A stretch of DNA of 64,000 bases, taken from contig NC_052401.1 in assembly GCF_009389715.1 (NCBI RefSeq), forward strand, positions 372,001 to 436,000. The letters run 5' to 3'. The first letter of the stretch is position 1. Each line of letters starts with the position of its first letter. The position numbers and the translations under genes were made by a program. Under the pieces are notes generated by a model. It was not told the origin of the DNA and searched no databases. It worked only from the letters and a program-made list of their open reading frames with translations. Positions 46,801-58,595 of the stretch are shown one piece after another. The stretch is from Phoenix dactylifera. Its lineage: Eukaryota > Streptophyta > Magnoliopsida > Arecales > Arecaceae.

Positions 46801-49800
46801 GCCTCCTTATATGCAACACTCAGCATCCCTTTGCGTTGGAGTCCCATTCCAAGCATTTATTGTAAGTAGGAAGCGCATTTCCTGTAGTGAGAAATGTACA
46901 GACACATGTCTTCATGCATAAAACATTGCAGCTAAATATCAAGGCCGATGATCATCAATTCCATTGCTTGTGTCTGAGTCTTCACAAGTCCTTTATTATA
47001 TATCAACTAGTATCTTTCCTGGAAGACCCATGAAGCTTGCAAACCTAATAATGTGGCTCTGAAGGTTGCATACAGCTGCATCTTAGACATCTTTTGAACT
47101 AGGGTTCCTTCTGCTCATGTCTACCTGCAGGAGCTCGTGTTCATCTTCACTGACTTTTGATTGTGCTTTCATCATGATGCTCGAGATAATTCAGGTCACA
47201 GGCTGAAAAATTTTGAGGTTGCCTAGGCGATTTAAAAGAACTTCCATTTGGCTTCATGTAATGTGCCAATGCGCTCTACTAGAAACAGTAAATGATGTTT
47301 CTGCTAAGGGTTAAATTTTTGTCATTGTTGCAGCCAATACGGCTTCATAGTCCATTATAAACAGGTGCTGAATTGTTGAATTTGCCTAAAGGCCAGTTAG
47401 TGCACATAGACATGCATCTCTGGGTGATAAGATGATAAATAAAATCGTAAATGCTATCAGATAAAAGCCAAGGTTGTATGTATATTAAAACATTTAATAA
47501 CTAGCAAGTCAGCACTCAGCAGTTGTACTGTAGGATCAAAAAACAATCTTTGTTCCACCTTCATGTTCATTTGCAATGTCTCTTCTCCTCTCTTTCTTCT
47601 GGGTTGTATTATCTATTTTATTTTTATCTTCCTTGAGAAGAAAAACAATACAATGGGTTCTAAGCTGTTCATTATGTTATTATGCAGGGCCGCTTTGAGA
47701 TTCTATCTTTATCTGGCTCCTTCACAATTACAGAGAATGGTGGCGTACGCAGTAGAACTGGCGGGATAAGTGTCTCACTTGCTGGCCCTGATGGTCGTGT
47801 GGTTGGTGGAGGAGTTGCTGGATTACTTCTTGCGGCCAGTCCAATTCAAGTAACATAAAACTTCTTTTGTCTGTTATAGAAATGTCTGACTTGTTCCTAT
47901 ATCTTACATGGTACACTCCACTATCATGTGGTGTACCGGGAAAGCTGTCCTGCATAAAACTACATGGGTCAGTTAATATTACTGGACTCTGACAAAGAGG
48001 GGATTACATATCAAACTAGGTGCTAATAAGTAAGCCTTCTATCAGCAACTTGGCTTAGGAAAAGGGCATTCATACACTATGCAACAGAAGTTTACTCCCC
48101 TATTACATAATAGTACAAAGTGTCTAGTTTGAACCGGTATGGGTTAGCATCATTCTGATACCTGGCAGAAATTTCATGTAGTTCTGTCTTCTGGACTACT
48201 ATGGCGTATGCAACATTATGATGTCTAACAGGAATTATATGAAACTTATGTTCTCTAGGTTTCGCTCCATGTAGAAATTAGTTATCAACCTTCTATGTGT
48301 GTTTTCAATTGTACCAGCTAAAGAAAGGCTATTTTATCGGGTCATAAGTGATGAATCAGGAGCATTGCGTAATGTGCTAGCATGATAGTGTTGTATATCA
48401 TGGACCTCTGTGCTTTGGGATCTTGCATGTTTTGCTATATAAACTGATAACTTACGAGATTTGAATCTCTGTTTGCAGTATAAACATCGTATTTTGAAGT
48501 CACTTACTATGTATCAGCTAATTAACCTCAGATAGATGGGATGAGGCCAGCTTCATTTACTATATAATCTGGAAAAGGGCCATGAAGATTAAGGAAGATA
48601 GTAGCACATACACCATTTGCTATTTTCTGTTATTTCTAAATGAATCATTACTATAGCATAGTTAGTTACAGTAATGTGTATTTTGATGCTTAAACAAGAA
48701 TCATCAGAATGAATGAAAAAAATCAACTCTGCCAAAGCTCAATTGTGCCAGTAAATTTCAAGTTGCCCTCTGCTAAAGAAAAAGGGAAAATTGAAAAATG
48801 CATAAGATCCAAGTCCTTGCTTTCTAAAACTTTTAGTATGCTAGAGTTCTGAAGTGGAAACCACTAAAAGCCAGCATTTTTGTGACATCTTGATTTCCGA
48901 GCACTTCCACTGTACTGAAAGTAATCATTGTGTATATTCTTGTGAACTTGCACTGATCCATGTGCAATCAGGCTATCTTATACAGTAAGGGGGTGCTGTC
49001 CTAGGACTGACTCCAAAGTTAGTGATGCTAATGAATTGCTGCCCTCTCAATTTTCAGACTCAATAAAGAAAGCCCGAGCCTTAGTCTAGCTCAGTCAGTG
49101 GAATGAGCCTGGACTAAGCTAGGTAAGCCTAAGCCAATAGTAACTATAATTGTTCCATACAGGATGAATAAGTTTTACGAGTTAGCTTGTTTTTCAAATA
49201 CTTTGTTATGTTTTCCCTGTATTTTTGGTCCCTGGGCGTCGAGGAAACGATCATGGTGTCTGAGTATTAACAAGGTATGATATGAACAAGCTGATCCAAA
49301 TTATGGTTTAGGAAAATTTCAAAAAATGCCATCCGTTCTGGAGGTCACGCCCTGGTCGGGCTGTTTCTGTCTTGGACTTTTGACATTCCTGTATGTATGA
49401 TGTAGAATATAGCGTATGGGAGTACTTTAACTTGAACGGTCATAGAAATGCATTTATCTTTCTATTCCGATGCTAAAGAAATAGTGTTTCTTCAGGTTTC
49501 TCGGATGTAAAAGATGCCCCGATGATGTGGTTTCTGTTGCTTTTGCAGGTGGTCGTTGGGAGTTTCTTACCAAACACTTTTAAGGAGCATAAAAGGAAGG
49601 CTATCCAGGAACCGACATACTCGCCAATTCCAACATCTACTGGAGTATTGACAACAGCAAGGCCCCTTTCTCAGGCAAATCCTGATGATGAATGTGAAAC
49701 CCCGGCCTCGACGATACCCGGGCAAAGCCATGGAGATGTGGAAAACAGCATGAGCAGCAACCCCCCAAATCTGAACTTCTCTTCTTTCCGGATGGCAGGT

Positions 49801-49869
49801 TGGAACGGTCAGCAATCATCGGAGCACAAACCTTCTCCTGATATTAACATATGCTTACCCGGGGAGTAG
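43847..49869 (+). CDS. AHL: AT-hook motif nuclear-localized (AHL) protein with PPC domain
   Basis: Five exons, 43847-44243, 44890-44957, 45108-45239, 47688-47849 and 49549-49869, are phase-consistent and encode 359 aa. Two AT-hooks are seen: RGRPRKYGPDG (78-88) and GRGRPPGSGKRQ (116-127). The PPC/DUF296 domain spans about 138-262, with VVTIATGEDVAARI, VCILSANGAISNVTLRQ and the core GRFEILSLSGSF (200-211). The C-terminal tail (263-359) is Pro/Ser/Asn-rich. AHLs bind AT-rich DNA in the minor groove, oligomerise through PPC and regulate growth and flowering genes in the nucleus. Two hooks with an intron-rich gene fit the intron-containing AHL clade. The exact orthologue is not assigned. Confidence 0.95.
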
Positions 49870-51656
49870 AATCAAGCTTCCTGTATTGCACTCCTAACCC
49901 TAGCGTACTATTCTAACATGAGCGATTCTCTTGGTTAGGTGTTAGGCTAGTGACGCTTCAGCGAGTGTAAGATGACGTGTGCTCTGATGATTGTTTGGGT
50001 TTTCTATATTATTCTGATGTCTCTGGAACCTTAGACCAAAAACTCTGGGTATCTTTGTTGTTCTTGTAGTAGTCGTCGTCGTCAGGTCTTTCGTTGTTTA
50101 TCTAATGACCAGTGTATTGTCCATGGATCTTCTTCTCAAGTGGTTCAAGCTTATGCATCAGGTGGAATTCAGTAATGCCTCTGTGATATTCATGTAGATC
50201 TATTGTTTTTTTTGGTTCTTCCCGTTACTTCTTCGTAGAAAGATCTTGGGTATTTTTGATGAATCTTTTTGGAGGTCGTCGCAAGCATGCGATTGGTCAA
50301 GCTGGATCGGATGACACCTTGACCATAACAAACGCAGAAACACATATCTGCTCGAAACAATCTCGGAACAAATTGCTATTTGTTAATGTTCTGTTCTTAT
50401 TTGAGCTACACAAGAGTAGGACTAGAGACCGCAACGTACCATCTTGCCGCCACGCTTGACATGAGTCTAATTTCCGTCGCAGAATAGAAAGAGGAGGGGG
50501 AGAGGAGCTTCAAGCTCTTCGCGGCTCGCCATGCTTTGCAGAGAAGAACGGCGTCGCATGCATGCCGTAGCCATACTCTTTCTGGTTTCAAGCATCGATT
50601 GGATGATCGCAGCCGTCCAATTGGGTGCTGGATATTCTGTACGCCCGTGATCTCTACTGTACGCCACTGACGCGAGATCACTAAGCCGGGCTATCGGAAT
50701 TTTACCTTTCCGTCGTCATCAACGGGAGGACATGATAGCCTTGCTGCCTGGCTTCGCCAGAATTTTACCTTGCGCGAATGCATTCTTATTTTTCCTCTTT
50801 ATTTTCAGCAGTGCCGGTGGACTTCAATCCTTTATAAGAGACCCTATCCTCAACATGATTTTAGGCACGGTCAGGTCCCAGATAAACGACGGATCGTATT
50901 TAGAGCTCTTTAACCTATTTGCATTGTTTGTCCTGATAAAACTATCAAAATTAGTTATTCTCTTTAGAAACTAATAATTATTTATCCTTACTAAGTTCTG
51001 CCAGAGTTTCAAGCATGTCCACTGTGACTGGGTGATGGCATTGCAATAGCAAAATATGCAGACACTTTGTTGCTCATCTGACCAATACTCTAACCAACGA
51101 GCAAGTAAAATATGTTTGAAGATAGAGTTAATTTGACCCTTCTGGTGTTTTTATATTGATTCTATATGCAGCTAGAATTAAGCATGCACATTGCATAGGA
51201 AAATCCGAAGGATGGATGTCCGTATCTACCAAAAAATATTGATATCAATTTTTTCATAACTAATAATTATATTCTCATTTATTCTATATCATTTTATTAT
51301 TTCTTCCATTTAATCTAGAAGATCTCTCTCTCTCTCTCTCTATTACACAAATAAAAAGAGATTTTCTTATTATTGAGCTAATCTTCGTTCACATCTAAAT
51401 CAGACCATACCATGAATATAAGCGATGTTTAAATGACAAAGTGACCATATATTTTGTTACAGTGGAGCACCACCACGATGTCGAAGTTCCAGTGGATGGA
51501 GGCTCGGGGAACGGCGAGACCAAGGCAAGGAGAGCGGCCTGGATGTGGATGGATTTAACACCAAGCCGCAGTAATGGAGGATCGAGCGAGCTCAGGGGTG
51601 AAAACAAGAGATAGGAGAGAGATTACCTTTGGAAGGAGCCATAAGAAAGGCATTTA

Positions 51657-52136
51657 GGGCTCGTTTGGTTCACGAAAAGTATTTTTCCTTCTAGGAATAT
51701 GATTCGTGGGAAACAAATTTCTAGAAAGAGGATGCCTAAAAAAGTACTTTTGGCATGTTTGGTTGACCATGAAAAAATAACAAATTTACAAAGTGTTTAT
51801 GCTTGGTTGGCAATCCACTTTTCTGAAAAAGTTATGTATAATTCCTATTATGCCCTTAATAAAAAATTAAATTTTTAATGTCTCTTTAATGCTTATTTAA
51901 TGCTGAAGAATTTTTTTGGAAAAAAAATAAAAATAAAGTGATTTCCGCCTCATGAGAGAGTAACTTTCCCATGTTTCTCATGGGAAAGACTTTTCATAAA
52001 ATGTAGGAATTATATTCTCATAAGAATACAACTTTTCCATCTCTCTTCTTTGAAAACTCCAACTAAACAAAAGGCATCTCATTATTTTTTCGTTGACTAT
52101 ATTTTTCTCCTCCTTTTTCCGCGAACCAAACGAGCC
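51657..52136 (+). mobile_element. Tourist-like (PIF/Harbinger) MITE
   Basis: The ends GGGCTCGTTTGGTTC and GAACCAAACGAGCC are terminal inverted repeats. The element is flanked by TTA at 51654-51656 and 52137-52139, the 3-bp duplication typical of PIF/Harbinger. It is about 480 bp, AT-rich, and has no transposase. Internal inverted segments (CCCATGTTTCTCATGGG near 51970) add foldback potential. Confidence 0.82.
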
Positions 52137-52442
52137 TTATGGTTTAAGGTGCACAGCATCACAAGTGGAGGAATCGCGATAACATGAGAAATCAAAATAA
52201 GGATTTACCATATGGGCTGACGCGCTTTCCATCTCAGCCGACATCAATCGACATTTCGTTTCATCTCCGTCTAGGGCCCGACCTAGATGTCAGATATATC
52301 GGAGTCCTAAAGCCCTGGGAACCGGATGCGTTGAGACTGTTCCAGAGCCATCATCCGAACTTCTCTTTTTTTTGCATTTTTTTTTTAAAATTTCATATTC
52401 TTGCCGATAGGACATTAGGTGAACGGTCGGATAGCGCCCGCT

Positions 52443-52554
52443 GATAAGGACACGCGTGGCGTAGACGAACACGTGGCGGAACCATCCACCAGCTTCCATC
52501 CCCTTCCAGACCCCTCGAGCCGGGAAACCTTTCCTCTTCCGCCGCATATAAAAT
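52443..52554 (+). promoter_or_regulatory. Stress-type promoter elements and TATA box
   Basis: Within 110 bp are GATAAGG (52443-52449, I-box-like), ACACGCGTGGC (about 52450-52460, resembling coupling element CE3 in reverse), AACACGTGGCG (52469-52478, a G-box/ABRE) and CATATAAAAT (52545-52554, TATA). The TATA box is about 140 bp before the ATG at 52692. An ABRE next to a CE3-like motif suggests abscisic-acid or dehydration response; this is inferred from motifs only. Confidence 0.6.
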
Positions 52555-52691
52555 TCCCTCTCTAGCTTTGGAACCCCTCGCCGGAAGAAATGCAGTATTT
52601 CTTTCAGCAAGCAAACGCCCGTCGAATCCCAAGCAGACACCCCAGGCAGAAGAGATACTAATACATAAGAGAGAGGGACGAGTGCCGGTGG

Positions 52692-53159
52692 ATGATGGAG
52701 ATCAGAGGGGAGAGCCGTGACGAGGAAGGGAAGAAGAAAGTGGAGAAGGTGGAGGTGCCCCGGACGCAGCGGCCGGACACCATCCGCTACTTCGAGAAGA
52801 AGATGGTGGACAAGGGGGTCCACCGCATGGACCGCCATCCCGTGGATGGCCTCGGCGGCCTCCACCAGGTCCCCAAGTCCGGCCACGGCGGGAAGTTCAC
52901 CTGGGAGGGCCCCGCCGACGAGGCCTACAACGAGCTCGAGCCCCTTCCGCCCGCCATCGACCCGAACGATCCCAACTACGTCGAGGAAGAAGAGGAAGAG
53001 CCCACCGGAGGCAGAGGAGGACAAGATGACGAAGCGGAGGAGGACGTGATGACGAAGCCCAGCGATGCGGTCGTCGTTGGAGAAGTGGAGGTGGCCAAAG
53101 TGGCGGAGGCCAAGCAAGGGGTCTCCAGGGTCGAAGTCCTCCCTCCCCTCCAGCCCTAA
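52692..53159 (+). CDS. Small acidic plant-specific protein, probably stress-related
   Basis: Single exon, 155 aa, starting with two Met codons. It is highly charged and has no signal peptide or membrane segment. A Lys/Glu-rich start leads to RPDTIRYFEKKMVDKG, then SGHGGKFTWEGPADEAYNE, then PAIDPNDPNYVEEEEEEP; the tail is Glu/Val-rich. I recall plant proteins of unknown function with the GHGGK(F/Y)TWEGP and DPNYV motifs, some stress- or hypoxia-induced, but I am not certain of the family name. The promoter carries ABRE-like motifs, consistent with this. A 275-codon minus-strand frame across it is a GC-rich shadow. Confidence 0.8.
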   Translation: MMEIRGESRDEEGKKKVEKVEVPRTQRPDTIRYFEKKMVDKGVHRMDRHPVDGLGGLHQVPKSGHGGKFTWEGPADEAYNELEPLPPAIDPNDPNYVEEEEEEPTGGRGGQDDEAEEDVMTKPSDAVVVGEVEVAKVAEAKQGVSRVEVLPPLQP

Positions 53160-54057
53160 ATAAAGAGATGGAGGACCCTTCTCCCTCGCTTGGCGGTCGC
53201 CCCGGCGGGTTGGAGTTGGCTTCTTGAAGCTGCTTCCCTTCTATTTTCCTCTACTTCTTAATGTTTACCGTAGCAAGCCTGCACCAGGTTGCGATGTAAT
53301 GTATGGCTGAAGTTTGTAAGCTGCGATGCGTGGTTTTCGCGTCCCACGATCGCCACTTTATATGGATGAATAGAAAAATATTTCTATCACTACGCTTTTT
53401 TTTTGACTAATTAATGTAACTCAGTTTATCGGTTTTACTCGGTACCTGAAGAGTATTGAATAAGAAGCTGCTACAAAAATTAGAAGAACAACTTACGTTC
53501 TCGCTGCCTCGTGTCCGAATCCCACCACATCCTCGGCTAGCGATGTCTCGAGTAGAAGACGATCATTATTAACATGGCTGCAAAAATCTCGCAAACCTAC
53601 AATTAGATGCACCTTCTACAAAACAAAACAGTCGGAATAGCAACTTACAATAACGGATCAAGATGTTGCACCCCACTCGGTTCCGTCAAAAGTAAGACAT
53701 CATATAACAAGGGTAGGTAAAGAATCTTCCCATGCTCAAGCCTTGCACAAAGCCAAATATTCGGCCGAAATCATTATGTAACATATAAAGGAATGGGAGA
53801 ATTACGGTTCATAAGCTTGGCAGCAGAAACTGCGGTGAAACCAACTGCCTCAGTTAATTTTGTACATGCACCAATTGAAAGCATTACTACCATACAAGGC
53901 CGGTTCGGTCCAAGCGCAGCATCACACAGTCGAAGCCATGTCCGGGACGCCTCAGAGGACGCGGCCCTTCAGATGGCAAAATTATATTTCAGCATGCAGA
54001 CGACCATCAGATGGGTGCAGAAAAATTCAGAGGTGGATGAAAAAAAATCAGCATTGT
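53160..54057 (+). other. Convergent gene spacer
   Basis: About 900 bp lie between the stop of the acidic-protein gene (plus) and the stop of the cyclophilin gene (minus). It must contain both 3' untranslated regions. Nothing else was recognised. Confidence 0.6.
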
Positions 54058-57000
54058 TCAAAGCTCCTGCTTTAGCGTAACGTCAATGATCCCTACAGGG
54101 GACTTGGGCCGGTAATGTTCATCCGTGTCAACTTCCTCAATTTCCTGGACAGCATTAAAGACAAGCATTCATGGTATCAGCAACAAAAGATTTTTGGTGA
54201 CACATGAACAAAATTAACTTGTTAATGAGTTTAGTTTACAATAGGTCAGGAATCATCTCCATTCCTGAAATTTCCACCACAAGATACTCTAGGCACCCAT
54301 TATGAAGATAAAAAAAGGGGGCACCCATTAGTGCTTTGCACAAAAGCGCACACAACAATGATTCTGTTACTTGTAAGAGAAAGCATGATCCAACTAGATA
54401 AACAAAATAATAAAGAGCCTCCGACACTTCGGGATAATCCAAGAGCTCCTGCCAGAAGTTTGGGAAAGAAAGCAAACCAGTAATATTTTCTTACGAGTCG
54501 GTCAGTGCTAGCTGATTGTGGCATATCTAATATAAATATCATCAATTATTGCACCCTAGCAAAGTCAAAAGATACGAGGTATGAGGCCAAGTTAAAGCTT
54601 AACCACTGGTGCATGATACATTAAAACACCACACATCCATCATTGCCTTGTCCGCATCACCAATAAGCTGCAAGTGTCATCTTTGCTACATCCAGAATAT
54701 ATAACATCATATGTTTCCTGAAGAAGAACCTGAATAGCTAGTGTTAGTGGCAAAGATCCAAAAGCAGGTTCTTTTTTGGCACGTAAAAGCAGGTTCTTCA
54801 TAGGTCATGCCCCTGACAGTTCTGTTAAGTTTGAGTGATTCTAGACAAGCTTGTGCAAGAGAGTGCCCACCGTTCAACAGTTGAGATCATCAAGGCCACT
54901 TAAACATGGTGACAATATATACTAGTATGAATTATTTGTATATGGCGCCTATTACAGATTGTATGACACTTAAAAAAAAAGGAATATAAATATTAAATTA
55001 GTAAGAAGCATAAACTTGTATGAACACTTAGTACCACACTCAAAATGGAAAAGCTGCAACAATACTGTTTCTAAAAAGGATCAACATGTTCCTAAGCAGT
55101 GAACCTTATCCAAATAATTCACAGTTTGCTTGCTCCTACCACAAGTCATTAGCCATATAGAAAGATGTGAGGCACAGCAAATTCACTTAACCTCTAAATA
55201 AGGTGATGCCCAACGTAAGGATACCAGCTTATGGATAGGTAACTAGATCTGTTAAGGTTTTCATTTCACAAATGGTTAGAAGGATGAAATTCCTTTCACA
55301 TTAATACAACAGTCAGCAATAATATTCTGGCAATAGTTTGGTAGTTGTCGCAAGATTCTCCTAACAGTGAGTCTTTCTATGGGAAAAAATGAACACGGTA
55401 TCAATATATTAATCCTTGCAATGGTGGTGGGGATGGGTTGGGGAGGGAGAGGGAGAGAGAGAGCACTTAGTTGGCTACCTGGACCACATCCTCCCCCTTG
55501 ATGACTCGTCCAAACACAAGAAGCTTGTCACTTAAGTCTGGAATTGGTGCTGTCGTAATAAAAAGCTCGAATCCTTTATCATCTGAATTAGCCACTGTCG
55601 TCCCAATCATGAATGCTTCATGCTTTGGACTGCATGTATCAGATAAGAGGGTTCGGATAAAACAAAAGCATCAACAATTTTAAAACAAAAAGAAAAAAGC
55701 AGCACACAATTACATGTGACACATCATAATCTATTTCTGCATTGCAAGAGAATATGAAACATAAAACAAAATATCATCCAGCACCATAATAGCAAGCTAG
55801 TAAACCTTATAGCAAGTTGACTGTGGGACTTTCTTTTCAATATCCAGTCTTCTGCAGCTCCAATTCTTTGAGAATGACCTCCTTGAATCACATAGTTCTT
55901 TATCACATGATGAAAAGGCATCGTTTTGAAATAACCCTTTTGACTGCATCATAGATTGTTTGTCAGTCATTATTTTGACAAAAAGAAAAAAAAGTAATCC
56001 AAGCTGATTGATATTTTTAACTGTTGAGCTGTTTAAGAATATATGTCCAAATTTTGCTGTTACTAAATTTTATGTTCACCATAAGTGCTGACACAGGTTA
56101 ATGTAGTTTAGCAACTCTCATCCATTAAAAAACAAGGAGAAAAATTTTCTCTTGCAGGACAACTACGATAATTATAAGCCTCTGGACTCCAGGAATCAAA
56201 TAATCAATCAGATCGCAAAAGGTTCATAGACGTGTCAAAATAAACTTCATAAAAACAAATTAGATACAGTGACTGCTAAATAATTGCTAAAAAGAAAGGA
56301 GCAGGTGTCCACACATATATTCAGCAATACTTTCAAATGCTCACCATAACTCAACAAACTTGCCCACAACATCAGGAGAGGCATCCTTGTCGAGCTCCAT
56401 AGTTATTGAACCTTTGGCAGTATTCAAAATCTATTCCAACAATACAACAATTTAGCGTGATTCAACTCAAAAGAATATTTAGATAAGCACATTCCACAGT
56501 ACGTGCTGACCTACAATCATGTGCAGCAAAGTGTCAATTATAATGAATTTTAGTTTTAATACAATGACAAAGGTTGAATTGTTAGTTAAGCATGATATGA
56601 GATGCAATATTGGCCATTGTGTTTCAAACATTAAGGAAAAAAAGCAAAGGAACATACACGGTATCAAGAACAACGTTTTCTCTGCTATTAATTGTAGCAC
56701 CAAATCCACAAAATAGCATATTATTTTTCTAATATAAACCTTCACGGGTAATGGTCAGTGTGTCTGTATATGTATGTATATGTATGTATATATATATATA
56801 TGTATATATATCTGTCTGCGCGCGTGCGCTAAGAAGCACAGACACTATGGGATACAGATACCACCAGAAATGGATACGTCCATGGATATATCTGTGTATG
56901 CGCATGCACACACGTGTGCATGTGCATGTGCATGTGCATGCGTATGACTATATACATTAGTTACACACATGCGTGCACACACACACACACACATATCCTT

Positions 57001-58595
57001 ATGTGCATGTGTGTACATGTATACACATATACATATACATAAGTGCGTACGTGCATGTGCGATGCTACAATAGAGAGGAATTGTTGGCAACATGATGGAC
57101 AAAACTAGGATCAACAAGTATAACCAGGGTCTGAGAAGCAAACGACCAAAAAGGTATAAAAAGTCTTGCCAAATAGCTGCAGTCTAAAAGAAACGCGAAG
57201 TTGTTAAGAAGAAAAATTGTGATGCTACAAAAGAGACGAATTATTCGCAATATAATGGACAAAACTTGGATCGATAAGCATATCCAGCATCTGAGAAGCA
57301 AACAACCAAAAAGGTATAAAAGTAAAGAATGTCTAAGATTACAACTATTTAAGGAAGTTGTCAATCTTTAAAGGTTCAGGCGGTCTGCTAGTTGCAAATA
57401 ATGACAGCATGGATAAAACCATTAAATTATCTTAAGTTTACTAACTGAAGGCTCAAAGGTTGATCCCATATCTCAATTGATTTTGCTGATTGCAAAGACA
57501 CGAGGTTATGCAATCATTATTATCTCAATTATCAGAGAAATACTATTTATTTAATTTTCCTTAAAACTTGATTCATAGACTGCTTTAAAACTAGTAATTG
57601 AATTTTTGAAAATAATCAACAACAGAATTGGTGTCCTGCAGTCTCATAAAAACTCAGGTCCTTGTTCAAAATAACATAGTTGATAAAGCCATGGGCTCAA
57701 CTAGAGGATAATCAGCAGAAATAAATTTGATCATGAAACTAACAGTTTGATTTGATTAAATTGTTATAAGTTCAACAAAGGTAGGAAATCAGTGAAATCA
57801 CAAACCAATTTCTGAAAGAATTATGGTAAAAGAATTTAATATTAAACTTGAAAACCTAAAGGCAGAGAAACTTACCGCATAACTTGGAAGATTGTATTTC
57901 TTTGATTCTCCAAAGGCTTCTGAGTGCTTTACCACATAAACAAATGAAAAAGAAAAAGGAACTGTCAAAAAAAGATAATGAATTTAAGTAGTTGCATCTT
58001 CTTTTAGCAAAAGTACCAGTGGAATAGAATGGAAGGGATATCTTAAAAAATAAACACAGGAAAACATCCTTTGTGATACACCTAGCTGTTGTAGGTAAAT
58101 GAATTTCCTTTCTTCATAAAATTGGCAAAACTGAAAGAGAAGTTGAGAAAAGGGTAAGATTAAAATATGTGTACCTCAAAATTGTGCAAGTCAAGCCTTA
58201 GTTCATCGCTTGACCTACAATGAAGTGAATCAACTTTTGATATCAAAATGAATACCAACAAGACAAATAAGCTGTCAAAATATTAAATAATAAACCATGA
58301 CTTGATAGTTATCATGCAGTCTGGAGATAATTTTAGATTCCAAATTGTGCATTCATATAATTAAATGATGAGTGTGAGTATAGATTTAATCATATATAGT
58401 TCGATATATGGTTTGAATTTAATGGCACATAACAGATGCTAACCTTCGATACCAGTGCTTGTAAGTCGCATATAGGGATAACACAATCAAGATGACAACA
58501 AGTTTGCAAGTAAGAACAGTAGTCAAACATATTCGAGTTGGCCCCTTCTTCCTTTTGCTTTGTTGTAACAATGCTTGTGGTTTGATTCTTGCCAT
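54058..58595 (-). CDS. CYP21-4: Membrane-anchored cyclophilin (peptidyl-prolyl isomerase), CYP21-4 type
   Basis: Seven coding exons on the minus strand: 58595-58444, 58214-58175, 57926-57876, 56430-56345, 55943-55806, 55629-55479, 54144-54058. All joins keep phase and encode 234 aa, close to Arabidopsis CYP21-4. The start is [18 protein letters not shown], then one membrane segment (about residues 24-45), a type II topology. The cyclophilin domain begins near [15 protein letters not shown] and includes [37 protein letters not shown] and [14 protein letters not shown], ending [11 protein letters not shown]...LKQEL. The usual catalytic F-H-R-type residues are only partly kept (FHHVI), as in this subfamily, so isomerase activity is uncertain. 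Arabidopsis CYP21-4 is Golgi-located and linked to oxidative stress tolerance. Confidence 0.93.
56750..57060 (-). repeat. Alternating purine-pyrimidine repeat tract in CYP21-4 intron
   Basis: About 300 bp of TATG, TATA, CATG, GCGCGTGC and CACA repeats, almost all alternating purine and pyrimidine, lie in the intron between exons 57926-57876 and 56430-56345. The many short frames across it are artefacts. Confidence 0.85.
57061..57380 (-). repeat. 160-bp tandem duplication in CYP21-4 intron
   Basis: Two copies start at 57061 and 57221 with GATGCTACAA and share GACAAAACT, CTGAGAAGCAAAC and CCAAAAAGGTATAAAA. They differ by many point changes, so the duplication is old. Confidence 0.75.

Larger units (their letters stand above)
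49870..52691 (+). other. Intergenic region, 2.8 kb
   Basis: AHL 3' untranslated sequence starts at 49870. No recognised gene follows. A short CT repeat is near 51323-51341 and a Tourist-like MITE occupies 51657-52136. The promoter of the next gene is at about 52440-52555. Confidence 0.6.

Noticed and set aside
52290-53117. 275-codon minus-strand frame opposite the acidic-protein gene
   Set aside because: The coding strand has conserved motifs, a promoter and a proper start; the antisense frame is a by-product of GC-rich codons.
56729-57141. Cys/His/Thr-rich frames
   Set aside because: Produced by CACA/TGTG and CATG repeats in an intron.
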